Source of the DNA: an uncultured Bellilinea sp.
GTDB lineage: Bacteria > Chloroflexota > Anaerolineae > Anaerolineales > Anaerolineaceae
Length of the DNA: 64,000 nt
NCBI GenBank assembly: GCA_938040735.1
Contig: CALHYE010000001.1
Span: 1 to 64,000, forward strand
Reading direction: 5' to 3'
Shown here: positions 8,272 to 15,083 of the stretch, in pieces
Layout of the letters: each line of letters starts with the position of its first letter
Position numbering within the stretch: position 1 is the first letter of the stretch
The notes under the pieces: model-generated
The model's database searches: none
The model's input: the letters and a program-made list of their open reading frames with translations, nothing else
What the model was told of the DNA's origin: nothing
Translations under genes and position numbers: made by a program

Positions 8272-8285
8272 GGTCTCTTTCCTCC

Positions 8286-9215
8286 TCAGTAACTTTTTTG
8301 CAGAACCGGTTCAGGCGCTTTAACCGCAGAGTCGGCGGGCTGTGTGCCGGAGATGATTTTCACGCTGGCGCTGGCTCCTATCCGGTTCGCGCCCGCTTTG
8401 ATCATCTGTTCGGCATCTTCGTATGTTCGTACTCCACCGGATGCTTTAACACCAAGTTGCGCGCCGACCACCCTGCGCATCAGGGCAACATCATTGACGG
8501 TGGCGCCTCCGCCAGAAAAGCCGGTGGAGGTTTTGACAAAATCGGCGCCGACTTCCTTGGAAATCAGACAGGCGATGACTTTTTCTTCATCGGTCAGCAA
8601 AGCGGTTTCAATGATAACCTTGACCAGCGCTCCTTTCTCATGGGCGGTTTTGACTACGCCGCGAATATCGCGTGCCACCCGTTGAAGATCGCGGGATTTA
8701 AGGGCACCGATATTGATCACCATATCCACTTCCTGCGCGCCAAGTTGAATGGCCTGGGCAGTTTCGTAAGCCTTGACTTCCGGCGTGTTGGCGCCGAGCG
8801 GGAATCCGATCACCGTACATACTTTAACCGGCGACCCTTGTAACAATTGGCCGCAAAGTTCGATCCAGGTTGGGTTGACGCACACCGATGCGAACCCATA
8901 ACGCTTGGCTTCAAAACACAATTGGGCAATTTGCTCCTGGGTGGCATCCGGTTTGAGCAGGGTATGGTCAATCATGCTGGCGATTTTCAGATCCTGGGGT
9001 ACACCGCCTAGACCGTTAGAAACGCGCTCGGCGCCGGCATGGATTACCTGCCCCACTTTATCAAAGCAGGTTTGCACACAGATTCCCTCCGCACAGGAAA
9101 ATTTGCAGCCGTTTTCACTTTGTTCAGCGGAGGTCTGACGCTGAATCAGAGTGGTCAGTACTTCTCGGGTAATGATTTCAACTAATGAAGCAATCGTTTT
9201 GGGGTCGTTGTTCAT
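8286..9215 (-). CDS. deoC: deoxyribose-phosphate aldolase with N-terminal microcompartment extension
   Basis: The catalytic part (from about residue 75, [16 protein letters not shown]) is a standard class I DERA: it cleaves 2-deoxyribose-5-phosphate to acetaldehyde and glyceraldehyde-3-phosphate through a Schiff-base Lys ([13 protein letters not shown]). At 309 aa it is about 80-90 residues longer than free DeoC. The extension begins with a predicted amphipathic helix ([19 protein letters not shown]), as expected of an encapsulation peptide, followed by four cysteines in a C-x3-C-x4-C-x3-C pattern (residues 37-50). GGAGG precedes the ATG; the gene follows rpiB by 6 nt. Acetaldehyde release fits enclosure in a microcompartment. 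Confidence 0.9.
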   Translation of the reverse strand: MNNDPKTIASLVEIITREVLTTLIQRQTSAEQSENGCKFSCAEGICVQTCFDKVGQVIHAGAERVSNGLGGVPQDLKIASMIDHTLLKPDATQEQIAQLCFEAKRYGFASVCVNPTWIELCGQLLQGSPVKVCTVIGFPLGANTPEVKAYETAQAIQLGAQEVDMVINIGALKSRDLQRVARDIRGVVKTAHEKGALVKVIIETALLTDEEKVIACLISKEVGADFVKTSTGFSGGGATVNDVALMRRVVGAQLGVKASGGVRTYEDAEQMIKAGANRIGASASVKIISGTQPADSAVKAPEPVLQKSY

Positions 9216-9221
9216 GTTGGA

Positions 9222-9803
9222 TTATCCTCCCTTGCGGTATTCTTTTTCAACGGCCATAATTTTCTCAACCCTGCGGCTGTGGCGGCCGCCTGCAAAGGCA
9301 GTTTCCAGCCATGTTTTGAGAATTTGCCGGGCTAAATTGACCCCAATCAATCCCGCCCCAAGGGTGAGAACATTGGCATCGTTGTGTTCGCGGCTGTTGA
9401 TTGCAGACGACAGGTCATAGGCAAGCGCAGCCCGTACGCCGGGGACTTTATTGGCAACCATACAAGAGCCAATTCCAGCGCCATCAATCATGACGCCCCG
9501 CCATGCCTTCCCGCTGGCAACCTGTCCGGCGACAGCATGGGCAAAGTCCGGGTAATCCACGGCCTCTTTGCTGTTGGTTCCAACGTCTATGAGGGCATAG
9601 CCTGCTTCAATCAGATCATTTTTGAGGACTTCTTTGAGATCAAAGCCGCCGTGATCCGCGCCAATGGCTACAATCTTATTGGTTATATCCGGCTTAGCGG
9701 AGGGTGAAGGTGAATGCACCGCTCCGGCTGGGTCTTGTCCGGTGGTCTGCTGAATAACCCGCAGCACGATTTCTCGTAATTCCGATTCGGATAGGGGAGA
9801 CAA
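9222..9803 (-). CDS. rpiB: RpiB/LacAB-family sugar-phosphate isomerase with N-terminal encapsulation-type extension
   Basis: Residues about 45-193 match RpiB (IVAIGADHGGFDLKEVL, SREHNDANVLTLGAG), which interconverts ribose-5-phosphate and ribulose-5-phosphate. The first 20 residues (MSPLSESELREIVLRVIQQT) form a likely amphipathic helix followed by a Ser/Pro linker, the classic layout of a microcompartment targeting peptide; ordinary RpiB is about 150 aa. Where E. coli-type RpiB has CGTGIG, this protein has IDGAGIG, so the usual catalytic Cys is Asp. The start is TTG at 9803 with GGAAGG 9 nt upstream. First gene of the cluster. Confidence 0.87.
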   Translation of the reverse strand: MSPLSESELREIVLRVIQQTTGQDPAGAVHSPSPSAKPDITNKIVAIGADHGGFDLKEVLKNDLIEAGYALIDVGTNSKEAVDYPDFAHAVAGQVASGKAWRGVMIDGAGIGSCMVANKVPGVRAALAYDLSSAINSREHNDANVLTLGAGLIGVNLARQILKTWLETAFAGGRHSRRVEKIMAVEKEYRKGG

Positions 9804-9839
9804 GGAGATTTACCTTCCGTACGAATTTTCAGTAGATTG

Positions 9840-9845
9840 ATTATA
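9840..9845 (-). promoter_or_regulatory. probable -10 box of the rpiB-deoC-BMC-P operon
   Basis: On the minus strand TATAAT lies 36 nt before the rpiB TTG start. No good -35 hexamer is found at 16-18 nt. A near-palindrome, CCTTAATCAAGG (9847-9858), lies directly upstream and could bind a regulator. Confidence 0.4.
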
Positions 9846-9951
9846 ACCTTAATCAAGGCTTAGGAATTGAAAGCAGGTCATTCAATTGTTTTTATGAAAC
9901 CTCTCCCAAAAACCGCTTACACTTGTCACTATTCTTAAGAGGTATCGGGGT

Positions 9952-9957
9952 TATAAT
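9952..9957 (+). promoter_or_regulatory. probable -10 box for the thioredoxin-like gene
   Basis: A perfect TATAAT 45 nt before the ATG at 10003. TTGTCA occurs at 9923-9928 but the 23-bp spacing is too long, so the -35 is unclear. Confidence 0.4.
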
Positions 9958-10002
9958 AATATTCATTCAGACGAATATATTTTTATCCTAGAGGTGGAAG
10001 AC

Positions 10003-10254
10003 ATGTTGAATATTAAAATCTTAGGTGTGGGTTGCGCGAACTGCAAGCGGCTTGAGGCCGTAACGCGTGAGGTTGTCGCTGCGCTTGGTATAGAAGCCGA
10101 GTTTGAAAAAGTTACCAATCATGCCGATATTTTGCAATACCCCATTCTGGCAACACCGGGACTGGTGATTCAAGGTAAGGTAGTTTCCTACGGGAGAATT
10201 CCTCCCAAAGCCGAAATTGAAAAATGGTTGAAAGAGGCTGTTCAAACGAACTGA
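10003..10254 (+). CDS. small thioredoxin-fold redox-active disulfide protein
   Basis: An 83-aa protein, MLNIKILGVGCANCKRLEAV, with a CANC redox motif and the thioredoxin cis-Pro region ATPGLVIQGKVVSYG. It belongs to the 'redox-active disulfide protein 2' (TM0996-like) group. In many genomes this family sits next to a YraQ-type permease and an ArsR regulator; here such a permease/ArsR pair exists about 16 kb away instead. ATG 10003 is chosen over GTG 9994 because AGGTGG then lies 5 nt upstream. Followed closely by xdhC-like gene (14-nt gap). Substrate unknown. Confidence 0.82.
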   Translation: MLNIKILGVGCANCKRLEAVTREVVAALGIEAEFEKVTNHADILQYPILATPGLVIQGKVVSYGRIPPKAEIEKWLKEAVQTN

Positions 10255-10268
10255 GAAGGGAGCAAAAG

Positions 10269-11048
10269 ATGTCCAAAGCCATTCAACAACTTGCACAGGC
10301 TATTGAGAACCGTCAACCGTCTGTGTTAGCCACCGTTGTCGAAGTTCGCGGGGCATCGCCGGCGAAGGTTGGCGCTCAAATTGCGCTTTTCCCCGATGGC
10401 AAGACCGCCGGGACGGTGGGCGGAGGTAAATTGGAAGCAGCCATTCTGACGGATGCCAGGAAGGCCATGAGCGAGCATCATTCCGGCCTTTTCCATTACA
10501 AACTGGCTGAAGAAGGGGAAGACGCAATTGGCACTCTGTGCGGCGGGGAGGTGACGGTTTTTATCCAACCCTTTCTTCCCGCACCCCAGTTAGTCATTGT
10601 TGGCGGCGGACATATTGGAAGACCGCTCAAAATCATGGGCGAAGCAGCCGGGTTTGACGTGGTGGTGGTGGATGTGCAGGCCGGGTTGGCAAATGTGCCT
10701 GAATTGGAACAGGTCAATCTTGGCGAAGATTCTTATGTCGTGTTGATTACAACTGATCACATTTCCGATGAGGCAGCCTTGCGCTATGCGCTGACCACCC
10801 CTGCTCCCTATATTGGTATGATCGGTAGTCTGGCAAAGTGCCGTACCATTCGCGAGCATTTGCTGGCGGATGGGTTTGATCCGCGTCAATTGGAGCGGGT
10901 TTATGCGCCCATCGGTCTGGATTTGGGCGGGGTAACCCCCCAGGAAATTGCAGTGGCAATTCTGGCGGAGGTGATTGCCTGCCGCCACCACAAGACCCGC
11001 GATACCGACAGCATCAAATTACGCCGGTTGGAAATGATTAAGGCGTAG
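10269..11048 (+). CDS. XdhC/CoxI-family molybdenum-enzyme maturation factor
   Basis: N-terminal XdhC_CoxI domain (VLATVVEVRGASPAKVG, GGGKLEA, ...TLCGGEVTVFIQP) and a C-terminal Rossmann domain (LVIVGGGHIGRPLKIM, IGMIGSLAK, PIGLDLGG). XdhC proteins bind molybdenum cofactor and help its sulfuration and insertion into xanthine dehydrogenase or CO-dehydrogenase-type hydroxylases. Start ATG 10269 is preferred over the longer ORF (10224) because GAAGGGAG precedes it. No molybdenum hydroxylase gene is in the window. Linked to the BchI-like ATPase 10 nt downstream. Confidence 0.88.
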   Translation: MSKAIQQLAQAIENRQPSVLATVVEVRGASPAKVGAQIALFPDGKTAGTVGGGKLEAAILTDARKAMSEHHSGLFHYKLAEEGEDAIGTLCGGEVTVFIQPFLPAPQLVIVGGGHIGRPLKIMGEAAGFDVVVVDVQAGLANVPELEQVNLGEDSYVVLITTDHISDEAALRYALTTPAPYIGMIGSLAKCRTIREHLLADGFDPRQLERVYAPIGLDLGGVTPQEIAVAILAEVIACRHHKTRDTDSIKLRRLEMIKA

Positions 11049-11058
11049 AGCAAATATC

Positions 11059-12219
11059 ATGCAGCAATTTACTTACAATTTTCCTTTTACCGCAATTGTT
11101 GGACAGGAGCGCATGCAGCGCGCTTTAATTTTGAACGCCATCGATTCGCGGATTGGCGGCGTTCTCATCCGTGGCGAGCGGGGAACCGCCAAATCTACGG
11201 CGGCGCGCGCGCTGGCAGCCTTGCTGCCAGAACTCAAAGTAATTGAAGGCTGCCGTTTTGGATGTGATCCTGACCGGCCAATGGAGTGGTGTACCGAATG
11301 CCGGCAGCGTTTTCCGGACGGGATGAAACCACCCGTGGTTACCCGACCGACCCCTTTTGTCAACTTACCCATTTCGGCAACCGAAGACCGGGTGGTTGGC
11401 ACGCTGGATATTGAAAAAGCGATTCAGAAAGGGGAAAAAGCCTTTGAGCCGGGGGTTCTGGCAGCCGCCAACCGCGGGCTGCTTTATATTGACGAGGTTA
11501 ATCTGCTGGATGATCATGTGGTAGATGTCCTGCTTGACTCGGCTGCGATGGGGGTGAATATCATCGAGCGCGAGGGAGTTTCGTTCAGCCACCCGGCCCG
11601 CTTTATTCTGGTGGGCACCATGAATCCGGAAGAAGGCGATTTACGCCCGCAATTACTGGATCGGTTTGGGCTTTCGGTTCAGGTGCAGGGATTGCGGGGC
11701 GCGCTGGAACGGGTTGCCATCATGAAGCGACGGTTGGCGTATGAAGAAAGTCCGGAGGCATTTTGCCAGGAATGGCAGGTGCGCGAACGTGAATTGGGTT
11801 TTCAAATTCAACAGGCGCGCCGATTGGTTCAACAAGTGGAATATACTCGCGATGATTTGATGGTTATTACGCAGTTGACGGCTCACTTTCAAGTGGATGG
11901 GCATCGTCCGGATATGGTCATTTTGAAGACGGCACGGGCGCAGGCTGCCTTTCAGGGGCGGAATAAAATTACCTTGGAAGATATAGCGATTGCGGCCGAA
12001 TTAGCCCTGCCGCATCGCTTGAGGCATTCGCCGTTTGAACAACAATTCACCCATGTCGAACAGTTGCGGGATGAAATAGATACCCTTTTAGGTCTTAAAC
12101 CCACTCAGCAGGGGGATCAACGACGACCGATGGGTTTAAAAACCTACGAGGAAGTTCTGAAAGAATACGCCGACCCGAATAATCCTTTGAAGGATTTTGT
12201 AGATACCGGTCTGCGGTAG
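11059..12219 (+). CDS. BchI/ChlI-like AAA+ ATPase (magnesium-chelatase subunit I family)
   Basis: A 386-aa AAA+ protein with Walker A GERGTAKSTAARA (about residue 35), a BchI-type cysteine insert CRFGCDP...WCTECRQRFPD, Walker B LLYIDEVNLL and arginine-finger region RPQLLDRFGLSV. It closely follows the BchI layout, but no chelatase H or D subunit, bacteriochlorophyll or cobalamin gene is nearby. Its position after an XdhC-like gene suggests a role as a metal-insertion or cofactor-maturation ATPase, as MoxR/CoxD ATPases do for CO dehydrogenase; that is inference. Followed by a strong terminator. Confidence 0.85.
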   Translation: MQQFTYNFPFTAIVGQERMQRALILNAIDSRIGGVLIRGERGTAKSTAARALAALLPELKVIEGCRFGCDPDRPMEWCTECRQRFPDGMKPPVVTRPTPFVNLPISATEDRVVGTLDIEKAIQKGEKAFEPGVLAAANRGLLYIDEVNLLDDHVVDVLLDSAAMGVNIIEREGVSFSHPARFILVGTMNPEEGDLRPQLLDRFGLSVQVQGLRGALERVAIMKRRLAYEESPEAFCQEWQVRERELGFQIQQARRLVQQVEYTRDDLMVITQLTAHFQVDGHRPDMVILKTARAQAAFQGRNKITLEDIAIAAELALPHRLRHSPFEQQFTHVEQLRDEIDTLLGLKPTQQGDQRRPMGLKTYEEVLKEYADPNNPLKDFVDTGLR

Positions 12220-12237
12220 AAACTCAGTAAAAATCAA

Positions 12238-12277
12238 ACAGCCGCCTGCCATAAAGGGCTAGGCGGCTGTATAATCT
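12238..12277 (+). terminator. terminator after the BchI-like gene
   Basis: Perfect 10-bp stem ACAGCCGCCT / AGGCGGCTGT with a 13-nt loop, followed by ATAATCTTTT. Separates the XdhC/BchI unit from the MarR operon. Confidence 0.75.
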
Positions 12278-12285
12278 TTTGCCTC

Positions 12286-12313
12286 TTGACAAATTGTCAA
12301 ATCAAGTTAATAT
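12286..12313 (+). promoter_or_regulatory. promoter and palindromic operator of the MarR-ABC exporter operon
   Basis: TTGACA (12286-12291) and TAATAT (12308-12313) with a 16-bp spacer. The -35 box lies inside a perfect 15-bp palindrome, TTGACAAATTGTCAA (12286-12300), placed so that a bound dimer blocks polymerase. The obvious candidate ligand is the MarR protein encoded next, i.e. autoregulation. Confidence 0.65.
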
Positions 12314-12349
12314 TCAATTTCACTTAACTATTCGCAAGGATTGTTTTTC

Positions 12350-12799
12350 ATGGATGAAATCAGAAAAAAGTATTTTGAAGTGTTTGAAAGAGCGATGGGT
12401 CAGATCATGCAACGCTCGATGCGATCTTTCTGGCAATACACCAAAGAACAGGGGCTTTCGATGACCCAAATGGTGGCTTTGCGCCATATCCATTACAATC
12501 AGGATTGCAATATTTCCCAAATCAGTGAGGAATTGGGGGTGACGACTGCCGCTTCCAGCCAATTGCTGGATCGTCTGGTCCAGCAGGGCTTGATTGCCCG
12601 CCGTGAGAATCCCAATGATCGGCGTCATAAACAGTTAGTTCTAACCGAAAAAGGAAGACAAATTCTCACCGAAAGCACGATTGCCCGCCAGCAATGGCTT
12701 TATCAACTGGTAGATCGTCTTTCTGTTGCAGAAATGGAACAGATTATCCAGGCATTGGAATTAATGACCGAGCGCATGCAAGAAATTGAGCCGGTATAG
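12350..12799 (+). CDS. MarR-family transcriptional regulator
   Basis: A 149-aa winged-helix regulator; the core CNISQISEELGVTTAASSQLLDRLVQQGLIARRENPNDRRHKQLVLTEKG-like region contains the recognition helix and the DxRxxxxxLT wing. ATG 12350 is chosen because AAGGA lies 9 nt upstream. It precedes a heterodimeric multidrug-type ABC exporter by 37 nt, a common arrangement in which the repressor is released by the drugs the pump exports. The palindrome over its own promoter supports autorepression. Its ligand cannot be read from the sequence. Confidence 0.9.
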   Translation: MDEIRKKYFEVFERAMGQIMQRSMRSFWQYTKEQGLSMTQMVALRHIHYNQDCNISQISEELGVTTAASSQLLDRLVQQGLIARRENPNDRRHKQLVLTEKGRQILTESTIARQQWLYQLVDRLSVAEMEQIIQALELMTERMQEIEPV

Positions 12800-12836
12800 C
12801 CGCCGTTTCATCGCAGATTTTTGAGGAGGTTTATTA

Positions 12837-15083
12837 ATGTTTCGTATCCTTAAGTATGTAAAACCATTTGCCTTGCCCTTGATTCTGGCAATTCTGCTCT
12901 TGTTCGTGCAGGCGAATGCCGATCTGGCTTTGCCGGATTATCTTTCCAGAATTGTCAACGTCGGTATCCAGCAGGGCGGGGTGGAAAGCGGTCTGCCGCA
13001 GGCGATGCGTCAGACAACCCTGCAGCGCCTTGGATTGTTTTTGACCGCGGAAGAAAAGGAGCAGGTCTTAAATTCCTACCGGCTGGTGGATTCAACCGAC
13101 GCTGATTTTGCGTCCCTGGTGCAAACTTACCCGGCGTTGGCAGAACAACCGATTGTTGTGCTGAGTCAGACCGACCAGGAGATACTCCAACGGATGGAAG
13201 CCCCGCTAGCAGAAGGATTGCTGATCCTTTCTGGTATTGAGCAGGTGTTGCAAAACCCCCAGCAGGCACAAACGCTCCTGCCGGGCATGTCTTTTGACCC
13301 TTCACGTTTACCAGCCGGAACGGACCTGTTTACGTTGATGGCGAACTTGCCCGAAGCCCAACGCGCTCAGATCCGTCAGGCAGTCAGCCAGCGGTTTGAA
13401 ACGATTGGCGGAGAAAAAGCGCTGGTTCAGGCGGCTGCGCGGGTGGTGAGAAGCGAATATGACGCGCTTGGCATGGATACCGCTCGGCTGCAGACCAACT
13501 ACATTCTACGGGTGGGCGGTCAAATGCTGCTCATCTCGCTTCTTTCTGCGGCAGCGATTGTACTGGTTGGCTTTCTGGCTTCGCGGGTGGCGGCCGGACT
13601 GGCGCGTAATTTGCGTCACTTGCTGTTTGAACGCGTGATGCGCTTTTCCAGCGCTGAAATTGAAAAATTCTCCACCGCCTCATTGATCACCCGCTCGACC
13701 AACGACATTACCCAAATTCAAATGGTCATGATGATCCTGATTCGGATGGTTTTCTATGCTCCGATCATTGGAATTGGGGGCATCATTCGGGCGGTCAATA
13801 AGAGCCCGAATATGTGGTGGATTATTGCTGTGGCGGTCATTGCCCTGATTGGTTTGATTGGGGTTGTGTTTGCGATTGCTACTCCAAAATTCAAGATTAT
13901 CCAGAGTCTGGTTGACCGCCTGAACTTGATTGCCCGCGAAAACTTGAGCGGTATGATGGTGGTGCGGGCTTTCAACCGTCAAAAGCACGAAGAACAACGC
14001 TTTGAAGAGGCCAACCTGGACCTGACCCGCACCAGCTTGTTCGTTAACCGGGTGTTCGTAATGGTCATGCCGTTCATGATGATCATCCTCAACGGCATTT
14101 CCGTGCTGATTCTGTGGATCGGCGCTCATCAAGTCGCCCAATCTTCCATGCAGGTTGGCGATATGATGGCTTTCATGCAATACGCCATGCAAATTGTGTT
14201 CGCCTTCATGATGCTTTCTTTCCTGTTCATCCTTTTCCCGCGCGCCGATGTTTCCGCCAACCGCGTGGCGGATGTGCTGGAAACGGAGATAACGGTGATA
14301 GATCCGCCCCAGCCAAAATCTTTCCCCGAACCGTTCCGAGGACGGATTGAGTTCAAGAATGTGTCCTTCCGTTACCCGGATGCCGAGGAAAATGTGTTGT
14401 GTAATCTGAACTTTGTGGCGGAAGCCGGTAAAACCACGGCCATCATCGGTACAACTGGATCGGGGAAATCCACCGTGGTAAATCTGATTCCGCGTTTTTA
14501 TGATGTATCCGATGGAGCTATCCTGATTGATGGAGTGGATATCCGTGAGGTACGCCTGAGCGAACTGCGCGATAAGATCGGCTACATTCCTCAGCAAAGC
14601 AACCTGTTTAGTGGGACAATTGAGAGCAACCTGCGGTATGCCAATGAAGAGGCAGCAGAGGAAATTCTCAAGCAGGCGCTGGAAATTGCTCAGGCAAGCG
14701 AATTTGTGCTGTCCAGCCCGGAGGGGATTCAGGCTTCGGTTTCACAGGGTGGTATCAATTTCTCCGGCGGTCAAAAGCAGCGTTTGAGCATTGCCCGCGC
14801 GCTGGTCAAACGCGCCCCAATCTACATTTTCGACGATAGCTTTTCGGCGCTGGATTACCGCACGGATTCCCGCCTGCGGCGCGCTTTGAAGCAAAGCTTA
14901 AAGGACAGTACGGTGATTATCGTTTCCCAACGGGTGGCGACGATCAAAGATGCCGATCAGATTCTGGTGCTGGATGAAGGTCAGGTCATTTGCAGGGGTA
15001 CCCACGAGGAATTACTGGAAAAGTGTGAAGTCTATCGAGAAATTGCCCTTTCGCAATTGAAGAGAGAGGAGGTGCTGGCATGA
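12837..15083 (+). CDS. heterodimeric ABC exporter, subunit with degenerate ATP site
   Basis: A 748-aa half-transporter: TM1, then an unusual extracytoplasmic insert of roughly 180 residues (about 40-225), then the remaining five membrane helices and an ATPase domain (from about residue 500). Walker A is GTTGSGKST and the signature FSGGQKQR is canonical, but the catalytic Glu after Walker B is Asp (IYIFDDSFSALD). Paired with the next gene this gives one degenerate and one canonical ATP site, as in TM287/288, BmrCD or LmrCD. AGGAGG lies near the ATG. Downstream gene overlaps by 4 nt. Likely exports lipophilic compounds; substrate unknown. Confidence 0.9.
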   Translation: MFRILKYVKPFALPLILAILLLFVQANADLALPDYLSRIVNVGIQQGGVESGLPQAMRQTTLQRLGLFLTAEEKEQVLNSYRLVDSTDADFASLVQTYPALAEQPIVVLSQTDQEILQRMEAPLAEGLLILSGIEQVLQNPQQAQTLLPGMSFDPSRLPAGTDLFTLMANLPEAQRAQIRQAVSQRFETIGGEKALVQAAARVVRSEYDALGMDTARLQTNYILRVGGQMLLISLLSAAAIVLVGFLASRVAAGLARNLRHLLFERVMRFSSAEIEKFSTASLITRSTNDITQIQMVMMILIRMVFYAPIIGIGGIIRAVNKSPNMWWIIAVAVIALIGLIGVVFAIATPKFKIIQSLVDRLNLIARENLSGMMVVRAFNRQKHEEQRFEEANLDLTRTSLFVNRVFVMVMPFMMIILNGISVLILWIGAHQVAQSSMQVGDMMAFMQYAMQIVFAFMMLSFLFILFPRADVSANRVADVLETEITVIDPPQPKSFPEPFRGRIEFKNVSFRYPDAEENVLCNLNFVAEAGKTTAIIGTTGSGKSTVVNLIPRFYDVSDGAILIDGVDIREVRLSELRDKIGYIPQQSNLFSGTIESNLRYANEEAAEEILKQALEIAQASEFVLSSPEGIQASVSQGGINFSGGQKQRLSIARALVKRAPIYIFDDSFSALDYRTDSRLRRALKQSLKDSTVIIVSQRVATIKDADQILVLDEGQVICRGTHEELLEKCEVYREIALSQLKREEVLA

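Noticed and set aside
8298-8843. 181-aa plus-strand ORF within deoC
   Set aside because: Low-complexity translation without a ribosome-binding site, fully opposite a clear DERA gene.
7359-9803. BMC cluster as horizontally acquired island
   Set aside because: No change in base composition noticed by eye, no tRNA or integrase at its borders, and it overlaps the neighbouring RNHCP gene tail-to-tail by 16 bp.
9923-9957. TTGTCA/TATAAT as a full promoter for the thioredoxin-like gene
   Set aside because: The 23-bp spacer is too long for sigma70; only the -10 box was kept.
11059-12219. BchI-like gene as evidence of (bacterio)chlorophyll synthesis
   Set aside because: No H or D chelatase subunit or other pigment gene is present, and stand-alone BchI-like ATPases are common in non-phototrophs.
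13680-14597. 305-aa ORF on the minus strand inside the ABC exporter gene
   Set aside because: Its product is extremely rich in His, Asn and Gln with no domain; it is the antisense shadow of the transporter gene.
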